Source of the DNA: Casuarina equisetifolia
Taxonomy: Eukaryota; Streptophyta; Magnoliopsida; Fagales; Casuarinaceae
Assembly: GCA_028551475.1 (NCBI GenBank)
Contig: CM052354.1
Location: 25,753,258-25,817,257, forward strand
Length of the DNA stretch: 64,000 bases
Direction: 5' to 3'
In this document: positions 35,937-49,062 of the stretch, piece by piece
How positions within the stretch are numbered: the stretch's first letter is position 1
How the letters are laid out: every line of letters starts with the position of its first letter
Program-made: the position numbers and the translations under genes
Notes under the pieces: model-generated
The model's database searches: none
Told to the model about the DNA's origin: nothing
What the model saw: the letters and a program-made list of their open reading frames with translations, nothing else

Positions 35937-38399
35937 CTGCAGGTTGGAAGGGTATCACAAAGGGATTCCAAACAAGAATAACCAATCAGCAACGAATGCA
36001 ATGAAATTCAAATAAATTCAACCAAATATTTTATTTCCTGTAGCCTAGCCATCACTTAACAGAAACACAATTGGATAGTGCCGTCAGCAAAAATTCTATG
36101 CCCTACATAAACTTAGTTTTCAGGCTCTCAGACAAACTCGAACACATCATCAGATGAACATATGCAAATTACAGAGATGAAATTGTTTCACTCCAAATTG
36201 TTTGAGCACAAAACTTGAATGAAAACACAAATATAAAGATGAAATAGGACTTGAAATACATAAAAACTGTCACAGTGAAATGGCGAGTAATAAGTGTGAT
36301 GCTATGTACTTAGAACATGAAGATCTTCTGGCAAACGATAATAGAACCGTAAACACTTGAGAAGAAAGGGCATTTAGCTTAACAGATGATGTTTCATGTC
36401 CCTCCATTACATTCTCGCTTTAGGAGAAAATTTAAGGTCTGTAGTTAGATGAAGGGGAGACAGAATATGCATTCACAATAGGTAACATTTTGTTTCCGTC
36501 CCAGCAGTTAGTCTACCATATGAAAGACATAAGATTGGTTCAAGATTACAGTTAGAGAAGAAGAAGAACTAAATGCATATGACACTCATACTTTCTGGGA
36601 CAGAATTCGAAGTGAAACTGCAAATTTCATATTATAGCAGAAAAGCTACGCAATGCAATTTCACCAAACACCATCAAGAATCTGCAGTACTAACAGCCGT
36701 ACATAAGACCTGATTCACCGAGTTTGGACTGGACCAGCCAGAGTAAAATACTAGTATAAAGCCGTACATAAGACCTGAAATCACCAAGTTTGGACTGGAC
36801 CAGACAGAGTAAAATATTATTAAAAAGAACCTTCGTTGAGTACAAATGAATAAGAGGTGAAGGTAAAATGCAGAGGAAAAAGAAAAGTAATATAATCAGT
36901 TTCTGCACTAATTGAAGGGTAGTCTACTCTGAAGAGTTAAAAACTCACAGTCGCTTAGTCCAATAAAACTCCTCTTTTCTTGTTTCTTTCTACAAAACTG
37001 GAGAATGGAATATAATCGAAGCACAGAATTATGTCCCAAAGAACGCACACATTCCAGGGTCTGGAGACAGATGAACTGGCAAGGGGAATCAAGCAACAGA
37101 GAGACATCAACCACAAAAGCACCTTTTTTGAAAAACAAAAATTATAAGACTAAAAGAAAATGGGTCATTATCAAACAGAACAAATATCAGAATACCAATA
37201 AGACTGGAAACTAAGCCATTATATCAAACCAATGATGATGTCAACAATCAACAACTTGAAAGCGATAGTAATGGCAATAAGAACATAGATCATAATCCAA
37301 AGCGTAAAGGGCTTCGCAAGAAACTTAAGTAAATTTGTTTACTTGACGAAGTACCTCTGACGCATACCTCCTCCTATTGTGGATTACATTAAAGTTGAAG
37401 ATACCCAATACATTTTCAGGTACCAATTACCTATGACACGAAAAAGTTGGCGAGAGGAAAAGCAAAAAGGCAAATCTTTCCACATGATAAAGGAGTGACG
37501 AGCTACAGTACCTATCAAACAAAGATATGCTACCCCAATACGACTCTCAAGTATGTAGTTTATTTGCAAAATTATTCTTAACATCGTAACCCGAGGGATT
37601 ACGTTGGAACCAAGTCCAACAAACTAAAATTCTTAAATATTTAATCATTCTGGAGGAAAGACCCACCGCAATGTGGTGGCTGTTACCCTCTTTCTGCCAG
37701 GATGTTATTAGTGCTTAAATTATGCGTCGCACAGGATTCTACTGACTAAGCATTACAAAAATCTTATTTTTGAGGAAAATACGAAAAGATTAAACATCAA
37801 ACGTAATTGATTCCGCTTATAAATAGCAGTAAACAGGAAGTAAACAAGTAACCACCAAGTCAAGCCGATTTGAGGTTCAAAATTTAGGAATCAAAGAGAG
37901 GGTTTAATTTGACATGCTTCCGTTGCAAGAATGAAGCAGGAGTTTCGGGGGGAGTCAGTAAATCTATCCTCTTTGGATAACGTCAAACAATGACGAGTTG
38001 CCAAGGCAAATGATCCGTCATGTTTTCTTTTTAATTTCTTGATAAAGAATGATTGAGTCTGTTCATCCATTTTAAGAGTAATTTCGTCTCCTAAATCCCC
38101 ACAATCAACTTGTAATACAAGAAGGCCCACGGTGAAGAAAGCCCACTCACGCATGCAAACAAACAAGCATAAACATCGTAGACTCAGGCACAAATAATAA
38201 AGCTATAAACTAAAAGCTAGCAAAAGAAACCGGAAATCTGAATAAACTATTCGGATTTAGTTTCCAAAAGAATTGACGACACCACACTTCTGCTTTTCTG
38301 TGAACAAAACCGGTTTTATCCAAACAGAGGAAGTAAAAGAGGGATGAAAACACAAGAACCTTCCAGAATTTCGAACCACATTCGCCCACAACAATAGGA
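35937..38399 (-). other. Upstream or intron region of PHD copy B
   Basis: 36000-36520 is homologous to the region upstream of copy A. From about 36530 to 38390 the sequence has no counterpart at copy A, which has the HDAC fragment in that place. It contains a 65-base tandem repeat (36696-36820) and a minus-strand open frame (38109-37891, protein-like: LGDEITLKMDEQTQSFFIKK) that I do not recognise. Confidence 0.45.
36696..36820. repeat. 65-base tandem duplication
   Basis: Two adjacent copies starting GCCGTACATAAGACCTGA at 36696 and 36761, nearly identical, so recent. Confidence 0.85.
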
Positions 38400-38650
38400 A
38401 CAAGAAGAAATGAAGACAGAAGATAGAAGAAAAAAGGAGAAAGTGAAAAAGAAAAGAAAAGAAAAGATCAAGATTCTTGGAAAGGGAGATAAACATGCAA
38501 AAGCCATTCACCGATGTACAGTTCGTGCAGTGGGGCAGCCAAGTAAAAATTACAGACGATAGACAAAGACTAGATAACGATAGACCAAGATTTCCAGACT
38601 ATTCTTTGGTTTCTTTTACCGAGTTGGTTTGACTCCCGGACCCTCGCATT
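38400..38650 (-). promoter_or_regulatory. Conserved 5' region of PHD copy B
   Basis: Counterpart of 32075-32360 at copy A, with shared AAACATGCAAAAGCCATTCA-type and TTTACCGAGTTGGTTTGA segments. Confidence 0.5.
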
Positions 38651-41600
38651 TTGGCTGGATTGTATCCTCGCCCTTAGAACGCAGCTTCTTCTTGGACACA
38701 ACAAAGTTGCTTCCGGTAGAGAGGGAAGAAGGAAGGACCTCAGGAGAAAATGACAGAGAGTGGGGGGTTTTCTGGCCAGTAAAAGTTTCTTTCTCCGAGT
38801 CCCTTTTAACCCGAGGATGAAAATTATAAATAAAAGATAAAATAAAGATTATATATTATTAGAATCCTTTTGAAAAATCTTTTTAAGTGGAAGAACAAGG
38901 TTTCCCGATTTGAATTGACACGAAGGTATGGGACTGAGGTCCTCGGAGCAGGCGGCGGAGCCCTTGGATATGACTCTCAGAGGACTCACACGGCCATGAC
39001 AGTCTCTGAGTCCTCTTGTAGTCTTTTCATTTGATCAGACATCATAGCCAGAGTGTTATATTAATTCTGGGTTCATTCTGTCAGCATGATTCAAAGCTTA
39101 AAACTCGTTGAAATGCTACATTTTTTAATTTAGCTTGTGATTTGGTGGTCCCACACAGGAAAAGAAACGTCCAATATTATCCACTTTTGGTATCTTGAAT
39201 TTTGTCCTGACATTCTCCACATCACTTCCTTGCCCCACAAGAAACTCTCTTTCTCTCTCTCCTTCTGTGCAGTCACAAAATTACAAGACGTCAAATCAGT
39301 CCAGCGATACTTTGATGCAAAACTAAAGCAAGGCTCAATAGCTTAACTTAGCTACCAATGTTTCAGACTTATTTCTGCCTCGAAATTTTGAGAGGATGAT
39401 GATTCTTAAATTGAATGTTTACAAGATGTTAAACCCTTATTTCATTATATAAACAAGAAGAAGACACAAGACAAGATCACTGAAAAAGCACCTAGATGTA
39501 ACTAGTGCACTGCACAGATGAAATTACAAAGCTGCCTTTTCCTTGAAATGGTAAGCTAGCCTGTGCGTTGTCGATAGCTGGTTCCCTCCATGGGAATCCA
39601 CTATATGGGCTATTCAACGTGGGGGTCATGCGGTTGCCACGTCAGGCCACCCCCAGTACACCCCCTAAGTTGGTGGTGAATGGAAATCAAGAACACAAAA
39701 AGTAATTATCCTTACGAACTCTTAATGTTTTTGTTCAAATATTTGCTATTAACATGCCTTGTCTTGGTCAACTCGTTATGAATTTTTTCTAGAATACAGT
39801 GAAACTGTCCCACTAAAAGGGGGAGATGAATCAAGTCCCTTAAGAAAGTATGTACTTCTTTTTTTAGTAAACTGAAACAAATACAGAAATACCCACTATA
39901 ACCTTGGACCGATAGCTATAATCCATTTTCTTGAATTTCTTAACTAAGTAATAACTAGTAATACCCACTGAATAATCCGCCCTATAACTTAATTAACTTC
40001 ACAAATTTCCAAGTTCAAGTTCATGTAGACGTCTTTGATCATTCTTGTTCCACTCAAAACCCGACTGTTTTTGTAACTTTGTAAGCTGATATGGCATATG
40101 TTGTCCACAGGTTTGGATTATAAGCTATGAATAAAATGTAAATGATATGTTCTAGGAAAAAAATAATGGGATCCCAAGTTTTATAAATTAGAAATGACGG
40201 TGCATAATTGAAACGTACCTAACATCGTGGCTAAGTAAAATTACCTTCATTATTATTGCATGACGTACCATAGGTATCGTTTGGTTAGCCCCTTAACCAC
40301 ACGATCAAGCGCCACAAAACTGCCGTGCCAGAGAGGTTGGATTCGTTCAAGCCTTTATTACATGTCTAGATAATATGGCCATTATTACATATAAGTTACA
40401 TGGAACAGCAACAATTGGGAAGTAATACAACCGTTGTGCCGTAATTCATGATTGCGTTGCTTTCAGAAACAATGGCTGGTTACGACCCAACCATATGATA
40501 ATTATTAGGATCTGCACAACATTAATCAGGTAGTTAAACGTTATAGTAAGGTCATACCTATTTATCAATCATTGTCACAAATAATTCTTTTATAGAGATT
40601 TTTTTTTTGGTACTTCTTATCATTTTTTTATAATGTTGGACGGAAAATTGAATAGAAGTCTCAATTTTACACAAACGTTCAACTTGACACTTAAATTATT
40701 AGAATGAAAATGGAATCTAAAATCAAAATTCTCTAAATCCAAAATGAATATTTTTTTTCCCCTTAAGCATACATCAATGTCAAACCCAAGATTAAGAAGA
40801 TCAAAAAGTAACTTACACTATGTGACAAGGAAGATGTTAAGTTCTAAGTAGAGTAAAATCACTTGTAGTACATTCTCAAATAAACATCTCAAATAATGGG
40901 TCACCAGCAACCATGCCACAGAAAGACAGGAAATTTTGAATCTACAGAGAATATTACAGTCCACCCCACACCAAAACAAGCAATTTCGAGAAGCTGGGCA
41001 TCCACTGAGCTATGGGGGTCCACACTTTTTGACCAGTGGCCCAAATTGTGACAAAGCTTCAACCTTGTCACCTTCAGACACTGACAGGGACTTCCCATCT
41101 CGGCCGCCCTTCGTCGCCGTTTGTGCTACATGCGAAGAGGGTGAAAAGAACTGGCAAAGAGAAATAAGCAAATGCTAACGTCGTCTGACCCTGGCCACAG
41201 ACTTAGTTTTTTTTTTTTTTTTTCTTCTGTAGTTCTTCTGGTTCCAGGAAGAATCTTCTTTCTACACTCTTAACCTACTGGTAGAACATGAGCTTGCAGT
41301 ACATGAAGTTGCTGTCTTCTCAATTAAACTAGTCTCCTAAAATCGAAATTGGTCCTGATCATAGCACATTCAAGTTGTAGAAGTGTCAGAGCGTCTTTGC
41401 CAGATGACAAAATATAACGTGACAACAAATTCATGGCACGAAAGACGGGGCTAAAAATCCACTTCCCTCACATGCTCGGGATTCATTGCAAAGGAAACAG
41501 TACCTTATAGATTAACATGGCTACTATGATCAAATTCACATCAAGCCTGTCTCGCCAAGAAAACATGCAATTAACCATTCGATTGACCGTTAAGAAATGC

Positions 41601-42243
41601 CATTAAAGTCGGGTATGAGTCATATTCCAGCCGTTCCAGGAATTTGGTTTAGTTCTTTTCAACAAATAACTGTAACCAAACCCAGAAATGATGTTCACCT
41701 CAAAATCCTGGCATCAAGGCTAACCCAAAACTGTACCAAGAAATCACTGAAAGATAGTAAACTCGTTAGCTAAATTAGTAGGCTGTGTCAAAAAAGGGCT
41801 GTAAGAAACTAGTTACATTACAACCCAAAGCAGACGATACTAGGAAGGTTTATAGCAGAGGCATACAGGTGAGTAGATAAAAATGCCATAACGTACTCGA
41901 TAGAGTTATCTACTAATTAGGAACATGAGGAGCCCACTTCAACATGTAGATCTAGATGTCGAGGGGGAGGAATAGGGTGGAGAGAGAGAGAGAGAGAGAG
42001 ACAGAACTACCGTATTCCACCAGTAATACAACAACACCGCCAGAAGGAATCAAAAGCCCACCTTTACACCAAGCAGGAGGGAGAAGAAAAAAACAAAACC
42101 TAACATGACTGTCTCTTACAGAAACACCTACAAAACAACAGCAGAATCACATGCATAACCATCTCTTGACATTGACATACAGCATAATCTCTGACCACCC
42201 TACCCCACCACCATCACCGTCCCCGCTTTCCTCCTCATCCCCA
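38651..42243. other. Long intergenic region
   Basis: No coding frame, RNA gene or mobile element recognised. It contains a T-run at 41208-41223 and a (GA)n stretch at 41981-42001. The last few hundred bases should hold the 3' untranslated region of the PDCB gene. Confidence 0.5.
41981..42001. repeat. (AG)n microsatellite
   Basis: Ten uninterrupted AG units close to the 3' side of the PDCB gene. Confidence 0.95.
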
Positions 42244-45200
42244 TCAAAGCATAAAGGCTGTCATCAACAGGGTCCAAGAGGAACAGAAGAACGTAGCATC
42301 TACGAGTCTAATTCCTCCGTGACTATCATCTTGATTGATGCCAGCTCCAGACGGCCCTACACCACTACCAATCCCTCCAAGCACTCCGTTGGATGGTGTT
42401 GCTGTGTACGGAGAGGTGGTTGTGGGAGTGACAGTTGTGGGTGTTGTGGTGGTTGATGGAGTAGTATTTGAGGGATTTGTAGTTGAGGGAGTGGTCGTGG
42501 ATGGCGTAGTTGTCACAGGACTTGTGCTGGTGCCTGCCGTACTGTGTTAAGAAAACAAAGCGAGATTCACAATGTCAACCTCAAGAACCAGAAATCCGGA
42601 AGAGTGCTTCTTCAAAACTTAAGAAACGTAGGTTGAATTGAAAAAGATAACAATATCAAAGAGAAAAGCAAAAAGAGTATTAAATGCAAATTAGCCCAAA
42701 ACACTGAATGATACATCAAGTTTGAAATATGAGCTAGTTCAAGCTTTTCAAACCACACTTACTAGATGTTGAAAGATTAACTAACTGGACTCGTTACAAA
42801 CGAATTGACGTTTTGGTGGATAAAGGCACATTCTAGTTATTTCTACAAGGATTAGAAAGTTCTACGCAATCAACAAAAATAACCCACCTCTAAATCTTCG
42901 AACTTTTGATATTTCTACTCTAATGCACTGAGTTCTACATAACAAATAATAGGAAAAATTTGATGAACAACGGAGCTATCTCACATAATTAGCTAAGCCC
43001 CTGCTAGTAAATAAATGAAACACCAAATAAGAGGTCCTTTCCTCATGAAACTAGTTGATCCATCCCTTTGAAGAGATGGAATTCCTCAATCCATCGCTTA
43101 GAGGCAGTCGGCAATCACATTTACGAGGCAGGATTTGTTTAGGAGGTGGCATATAAATCTAAAATCTACCTTAAGCAAGGTTGCTCTATCCAAAGAACCA
43201 TACTGTTAATCCCATCAATATATTCTCTTCACATCACGTCCTTTTCAAAGATCAGTACTCAACATTATCGACCCCACTATAAAGGACTGTACAAAAAGTT
43301 TGCTGAATTGATTTTAACAACAATATTTCCTTGACGTTAATTATTTGAAGCTAAGTCAGTTAAATGACTCCAGTCTAATGGGAAGCACCAATATTTAAAG
43401 CAAGAGCTTAGTTTAACTCAAATATCTCAAGAATGTCCCACAAATACCCTATTCCTCCAGGGCATACGCACAAACTCAGACCTGGAGTAGAAAAGGTTGT
43501 GTACAGTCCGTACATAGTTGCGAGACTAGAATTCTCGAGAAAAGGGAAGAGAGAGAAAACTGATTGAATTATTAGCAAAAGCATGGAAATGACAAGGGTA
43601 CAAGACATGCACAATCCACGAAACATTTGAAACTTGAAAAGCAAGCTCAAATCTCAAAAAAATTGCCCCGCTATCAAGTGCGAGTGGCACTGTTTTCAAG
43701 AATCTAAAGCCTGATAGATGACACCTTTTCTGCCCTGATGGCCATCACTTTTGACTTTATAAATCCCTATATGACATGGGACCGCAGCTAACCCAAAGGC
43801 CAAAAAGATGGCAACCAGTGGGGTTAACGGGAAGGCAAATATTGTCTCTGTCGAAGATGTTATTCTTTACGGTGTATGATTCTGGTCCGGTTGACCTTTA
43901 GTAAAAGGCATTGGATTCCAAACATGGTGGGATCTTTTAAAAGAGTGAAATGAAGCAGCCTACAATACTACCACCGAAAAATGGGCATCAAGTCCGGAAC
44001 ATCATCATTCACCTATTCTATTAGTCAAAAAACAAACAAACACACTTGGACTGCACCAGCAGAGAAAAGCAACAGGAGGGGCCCAGACTTAACGTACCGA
44101 AAACATCACCTTAGGAGATAGACAGTATGGAAAAGAGATCGAGAAAAAATGGAGACCTGAAATCTTTTTCAAAAGCTATCCTTTCAAAATATTAAAAGAA
44201 GAAATGCTTATTCCACCGAGAAAAATATGTGAACGGCTAGGGGGAAGAAAATGTGGACGAGCAAAGGAGAGGACCTTAAACAAAGGAATCTCATTTAGGC
44301 AGCAAAAGGGAAAAAGAAAAAAATTCCAGATTCTTGGCTCCTTTTGGCAAACTTAATTTGAAACATCTATTATGCAATGCCAGATTCACAGTCCAAGGGA
44401 ACTTCAAGGCCAGACGGCTCCCACAAATGGCTAGTGCAGATAGAATTTCTTAGCCAGATTTAAACCATTTTTAAGCTGGCGGTGAGTTATAAGCTATCAA
44501 GTGACTTGACAATGATTAATCAGTATGATGTACAGCGCAAATCGCACCGACGCTTATGGATTTGACACCCAGCTAACTCTAACAAATGGTCAATCAGATC
44601 CTGAAGCTTAGCCTTATCCGACAAAATGCCTCGAGGGGTTGCGGGAAGAAGGGCAGGGTTGGCCAACTTACCATTTCCAGCACATTTTCTATGGTAAGAG
44701 AAGACAGCCTGACATTTTCCAGTGTTCTTACACACAGGTGCAGCTCATTGTGTGTGCAGCCCATATTTCAGAAAACAGAAAGTAAAGGGGAGGAAAATTA
44801 AACAGAAAACAAGGAGCTCTTTTACCTGGCGCTGGAAGGGTATACACAGCCAGTGGTACCTATAAATTATCAACAGAAAGTAAAAAATAAGAGCAATGAG
44901 TTCTCTGATTTTCAAATTAGCTTTCCATTAAGAGATTTTCTTATCGCGTACAGTGCTAATAAGAAAATAGGGAACCGCGACAGAAAAAATAGGTTGTACT
45001 CACTGGGGTCAGACGTAGAAATGGCAGCGGAGCCAGCAAAATCACAGGAGCCTTGTCCCTGACCCTTCTTCTGGAAGTAGCTGTTCACGGCATAGGAGCA
45101 ATGAGCCTTGACACTGTTGGGTTGGTAACAGGGCCCGTTTTGATGGATAGGGTTACAGTCAGCTCCAGCTCCACATGCATAGTCCAGGGCCTTCTGAAGT

Positions 45201-45920
45201 ATTCCGTCACTCACTCCATCCTTGCAGACACACCATGTAGCGCCTACTCAACACAATCCCCCAAAAGAAAAAAAAAAAAAAAAAAAAAAGGAAAGTAGAT
45301 CAGCGGCGGAGAGAGAGAGAGCATACACTGGAAAAAAAAAATGACTGCCCAAAAGAAATGGAGCTCCTGCTCTTTCAGAAATCTATTTTTGCAAAAAAGT
45401 ACTTAGTCTACACTGGAAAATCGAGAGGCTTATTCACAAAGAGGAACAAGAAGCTTGTTTATAACACAAAAAAAAAAAAATCAAGAAACTTTTGAAGAGA
45501 AATGATGCCTGAAGCCCAGCAAAGCTATTTCTCACTCATTAAAACGTTTAAAATCTGAGAAGACCAAGGTTCATAGAGAAAAAACATCTACAGACGGTAG
45601 CTAGTAACATGAAGAAAGGGAATGGGTGCCCTCAACATCAAATGTGGAAGATAACACTCGACAATAACAGTGACAGTAAATAGCAACCAAAATGATGCTC
45701 TGTCTATGGAAGTAGAATCTAAGAGGCGCATTCATACGGAACTAAGAAATACAGTAGGAAGAGAAAGAGAGAGACAGAGAGAGAGATGTTTGTGTTGCAG
45801 CTATGGTTGAAGCAAGCACAAAATGAAGGGAATAAAATATAAAGGAAAAGAAAATGTCCCAAGCTTACTTGAATGCCCAGTCATGGCCAAGAAGAGCACT
45901 AGAAAGGCTAGGAGAGCCAT
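42244..45920 (-). CDS. PDCB1: Plasmodesmata callose-binding protein (X8 domain, GPI-anchored)
   Basis: Four in-phase exons: 45920-45869, 45243-45004, 44859-44826, 42541-42244, giving 207 residues. Exon 1 encodes a signal peptide (MALLAFLVLFLAMTGHSS). Exon 2 holds the X8 domain, residues about 19-105: ATWCVCKDG, LDYACGAGADCNPIHQNGPC, HCSYAVNSYFQKKGQ and SCDFAG, with the six conserved cysteines that bind 1,3-beta-glucan. A Thr/Pro-rich linker follows (repeated TTPST), then a hydrophobic tail (TLLMTAFML) expected to be replaced by a GPI anchor. PDCB proteins sit at the plasmodesmal neck and promote callose deposition, narrowing the channel between cells. Position between a PHD cluster and DExH14 matches Arabidopsis PDCB1 (At5g61130). 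The intron 3 of 2.3 kb is long for the gene. It looks intact. Confidence 0.93.
45268..45289. repeat. Homopolymer A run
   Basis: About 22 A on the plus strand, so a T-tract on the coding strand of PDCB, close to the acceptor of exon 2 where it can serve as part of the polypyrimidine tract. Confidence 0.85.
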
Positions 45921-48029
45921 GATTGGAGAATGAACGCTGCTTAGTAAGAACAGGTACTAATGTTGCGGCTAGAAGAAAGAGCTCGCCTCCGATGCAGCAG
46001 CCACTCAGACAGCAAACCAAGAGAGAGAGAGAGAGTGACAGAGGACGGTATGGGCGTGCTGGCTAAGTTGGGCACGGAGGGAATATCCAGACAAGAAATA
46101 GGACTACCACGTTAAAGTGAGATGGGGACGCGTAGCGCGTGGGATGGCAGTCGTGTCGGGTTGTGCCCTGTGAGTGCTCTTTTGTTCTCTTTCGGCTCTC
46201 TCTGCGTAGGCCACTGTTTCTTTGCCCCAGCTTCTTTACCCTTTATCGAGGAGGAAACTCGGGTTTGATGGAGCCACGTGCCACCCAAGAGCCCTCTAGA
46301 TTGTACTTCGCCGTAAAAAAATAAAAAAAGCTCTTTATTTTTTCAGATGTATTTTAATAATTTTCTCACTCATTATTCTATGATATCGTTTGAATACGGT
46401 CGTTTGTACTAAGGTTAGCGAAACGAAAAGCCGCAAGGAAAAAGGACAAGGATTACCCAGAGAGGCAACCTTTAAGCCATTTCATAAGCATGATTGCTTA
46501 AGAATGATATATGTGATTGAAGTGTACGCCGATACGGTCAAGAATTATATAAAAGATTCACTTATTAACCTTTCATATAATGCATTAGAACATGGTGAAT
46601 TGTCCTTGAGTTAATCTTGGGGATTTGATTATGTGATGGATCAAGAAATACAAACCAAGTTGGAGCATGTTGACAACTTCTGGCCGAAAAACTCCAAATT
46701 CGACAAAAACTTTTTAGTTGTTATAATCATGATTTCAATATCCATGTGAGATTCAGCATGCAAGGTTGGATATGCACATGGACCCAAATCTATACCGAAC
46801 ATGTAACTTTTACCTTAGACAAAAATATATATAATCCATGATTTCATTGGGAAGACATGGAATTTCTTGTCCTTATCCCTTTTTAATTATACATTGATTT
46901 GCCCAAATGACAGGCTTAGTAAGTTGTAATCATTTTATGATGAAAGGTTATTCATTTTTTTCTAATCTACTTGTAAAATATGATAATATCTATACGTAAA
47001 AATAGTGCAAATGGCTAGCACACTGTCAATATGGAACATAGATCCAATTTTTACGTGACATATCACCCAGTATAGAAAAATACTTTGTACAATAACTTAC
47101 ATTTGCAAGTAAATGGGTGTTTTATTTAAAATTTGAGATTTGATTGTATATTGAAAAATCACTTCCTCCCTTATAATTACTTTGTGTGGAGCGAATATAC
47201 GATTCATTTTTAAACATATTATTAGGCAATACTAGGTATGTGAAATACTCTTCATACTATGATTTACACATCTATTTGCAATTTACTTGGGTTACAAATT
47301 TCATTAAAGAATAATACATTTGCTTTATATGTAGAAAGTGTGGTGTACTTAAGCCAAACTTTTACACTATATAAAACTAATTATTTTATTATTACAAACT
47401 AAATTATAAGGAAGGTCTACAATTCATTATAAAAGATTGAAAAAGATTTAAGTAATGTGGTACATTTTTAACTTTATTGGAAATAATAATATTATTTATT
47501 AATTTATTTTTACATACGCACTTAAAGAGGGAGGATGGGAATTTGAACTCACGACCAGTGAGATTGTTGGTCAGAATTTGACTTAAAAATATTATATTTT
47601 TTAAAACAAAAACAGTTACTAGAAATACTACAAACAATATAAAAATAGAGGAAACAAAGAGTAAGAAAAATTAAAAGGAAAACAATATGTGAAAGCTTTG
47701 TTGTATTATGATTTCTTAATGAAAATTTGTACACACATCGAGTCGATAATGGAATTGATCTAATGGGTCATAAAGTTTCATTGAGTGCGACATCTAAATT
47801 TATGAGTTTATTTTCAGCAATTTCTCTTAGTCTAATGTTTTGTTAAAATAATATACAAAACTTGTAATATAAACTTCGTGGATCGAAGGCCCACTTAAAA
47901 CTTACGGAATTAAGTCCATTTAAGTTTTTCTAGTACGACTGTCCATAATTCAATTTTCAGGTATGATAGCCCATAACATTTTAGTTTTCAAGCATCATTG
48001 CCTTATTAACATCCTTTCCAGGACACACA
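45921..48029. other. Intergenic: PDCB promoter side and AT-rich repeat
   Basis: 45921-46100 is the PDCB 5' side with short GA tracts (46021-46037). 46320-48029 is AT-rich. About 47290-47750 resembles 49620-49960 in direct orientation (see repeat entries). Confidence 0.5.
47290..47750. repeat. Diverged direct repeat, left copy
   Basis: Loosely matches 49620-49960: both share a GTATATAGGAAGTGTTGTGT-type stretch, AATAACATAAAAATAG-like sequence, and a final AAGCTT..TTATATTATGCTTGCTTAAT-type segment in the same order. Highly diverged. Confidence 0.5.
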
Positions 48030-49062
48030 ATGCAAACAACTGGGCTCACGCAAGGCCTACAAGGTTGTGCACCCTTTGAAGAAAACCATCAGGCCTGGGA
48101 TCCGGCATGGCTCCATAGGACTCAGGCATTTGGTCATCCGTCCATGGATCGTACACTGCAAACTCACAGCCTGATAAACAAAAACTCAAAAGTATTAAGA
48201 CTTGCAGCGTCTATTTATGGGGCTATCACTAGGCCGAACCAGCAGTGGCAACGGTCAGCATTCCACCTATTCGTGGAAATACTCGAGAGACAGAATCAAT
48301 GGCAAACAACAGTAGGGGATTCTGAAGCTGCAACTTGCATGCGATCTGCCCGAGACATGGCTCAAAGGGCTGCACAGAGCCAACCTGTGCCAAGTAACCA
48401 TTCTTCAACTCCTAAGTATGGCAGTTCCTTACCTTCAAACAGGGGCAAAATATGGAAAGAAGTGAGGTATTTTCGGGGTAAAAAGGTGCCTAAAGCTTCT
48501 GTAGAGGCAGACACAGATTCTGTGAAGAAGGATAAATGGAAAAGTGAGGACAAAAAAGATGGAAAACCTGCCAATCCTTGGACTATCGAAATAAACGCAC
48601 CAACTGGTCGACAGAATGAGTCCTGGAAAAAGTACAAGAATGATCACATTCGGAAATTCGGTTCCAATTCGGATAAGAACAAGGATTTTCTGCTGGTATC
48701 TAATACGTTCCAAGTGCAGGAGCATTTTAATTGGACGAAGGAAGAAATTCCAGATTCTGTGGAGAGGGCTAATGGGATTTCTGCACAAACCGAAGCAGAT
48801 GCAATCTGCGTACAGGCTGCTCGACAGAAGCAAGGTACTTGCGGGTCCAGTTCTGAAGCTACTAAAAAATGGGGCCCCTTTGTTGAGTATCATACTCTAT
48901 ATGTTTGATGATCTGGAATATGTCCTTGAGCACGGCTACCGAAGGGGTGGCCTCATACCTCCGCGCACCATATCACGGGCCGCAAGGTCAATTCCTCCGA
49001 GCAAGCCAAGAGGAAAGCACAAGGCTAAAGGCCCCGTTCGAATTCCCAAACTGATCAACACA
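48030..49062 (+). pseudogene. Unidentified single-exon ORF, probably a broken gene copy
   Basis: An open frame runs from ATG 48030 to a TGA near 48906 (292 codons), and a second frame continues the same style of protein to about 49062 (FDDLEYVLEHGYRRGGLIPP, then a basic tail PSKPRGKHKAKGPVRI). The switch occurs near 48890-48905, which points to a one- or two-base shift. The protein is rich in Lys, Ser and Trp (WKSEDKKDGKPANPWTIEIN) and lacks introns, unlike all neighbours. I do not recognise the family. The length, absence of introns and protein-like composition suggest a processed or captured copy of a host gene. No poly-A tail is seen after it. It lies between two related AT-rich repeats. 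Confidence 0.5.

Noticed and set aside
36200-38300. CRISPR-like or protein-coding array
   Set aside because: Only a two-copy 65-base tandem repeat is present; CRISPR arrays are not expected in plant nuclear DNA.
38257-38511. Minus-strand frame starting MNGFCMF in both PHD 5' regions
   Set aside because: The first few codons are shared between the copies, but the rest is low-complexity Phe/Ser/Leu, more like a leader with pyrimidine tracts than protein.
42151-42550. Plus-strand open frames rich in Val/Gly or Ser/Pro
   Set aside because: They are antisense to the Thr/Pro-rich PDCB exon 4, whose frame, phase and tail are well supported.
48362-48893. Minus-strand frames of 91 and 152 codons
   Set aside because: They are shadows of the plus-strand ORF at 48030-49062.
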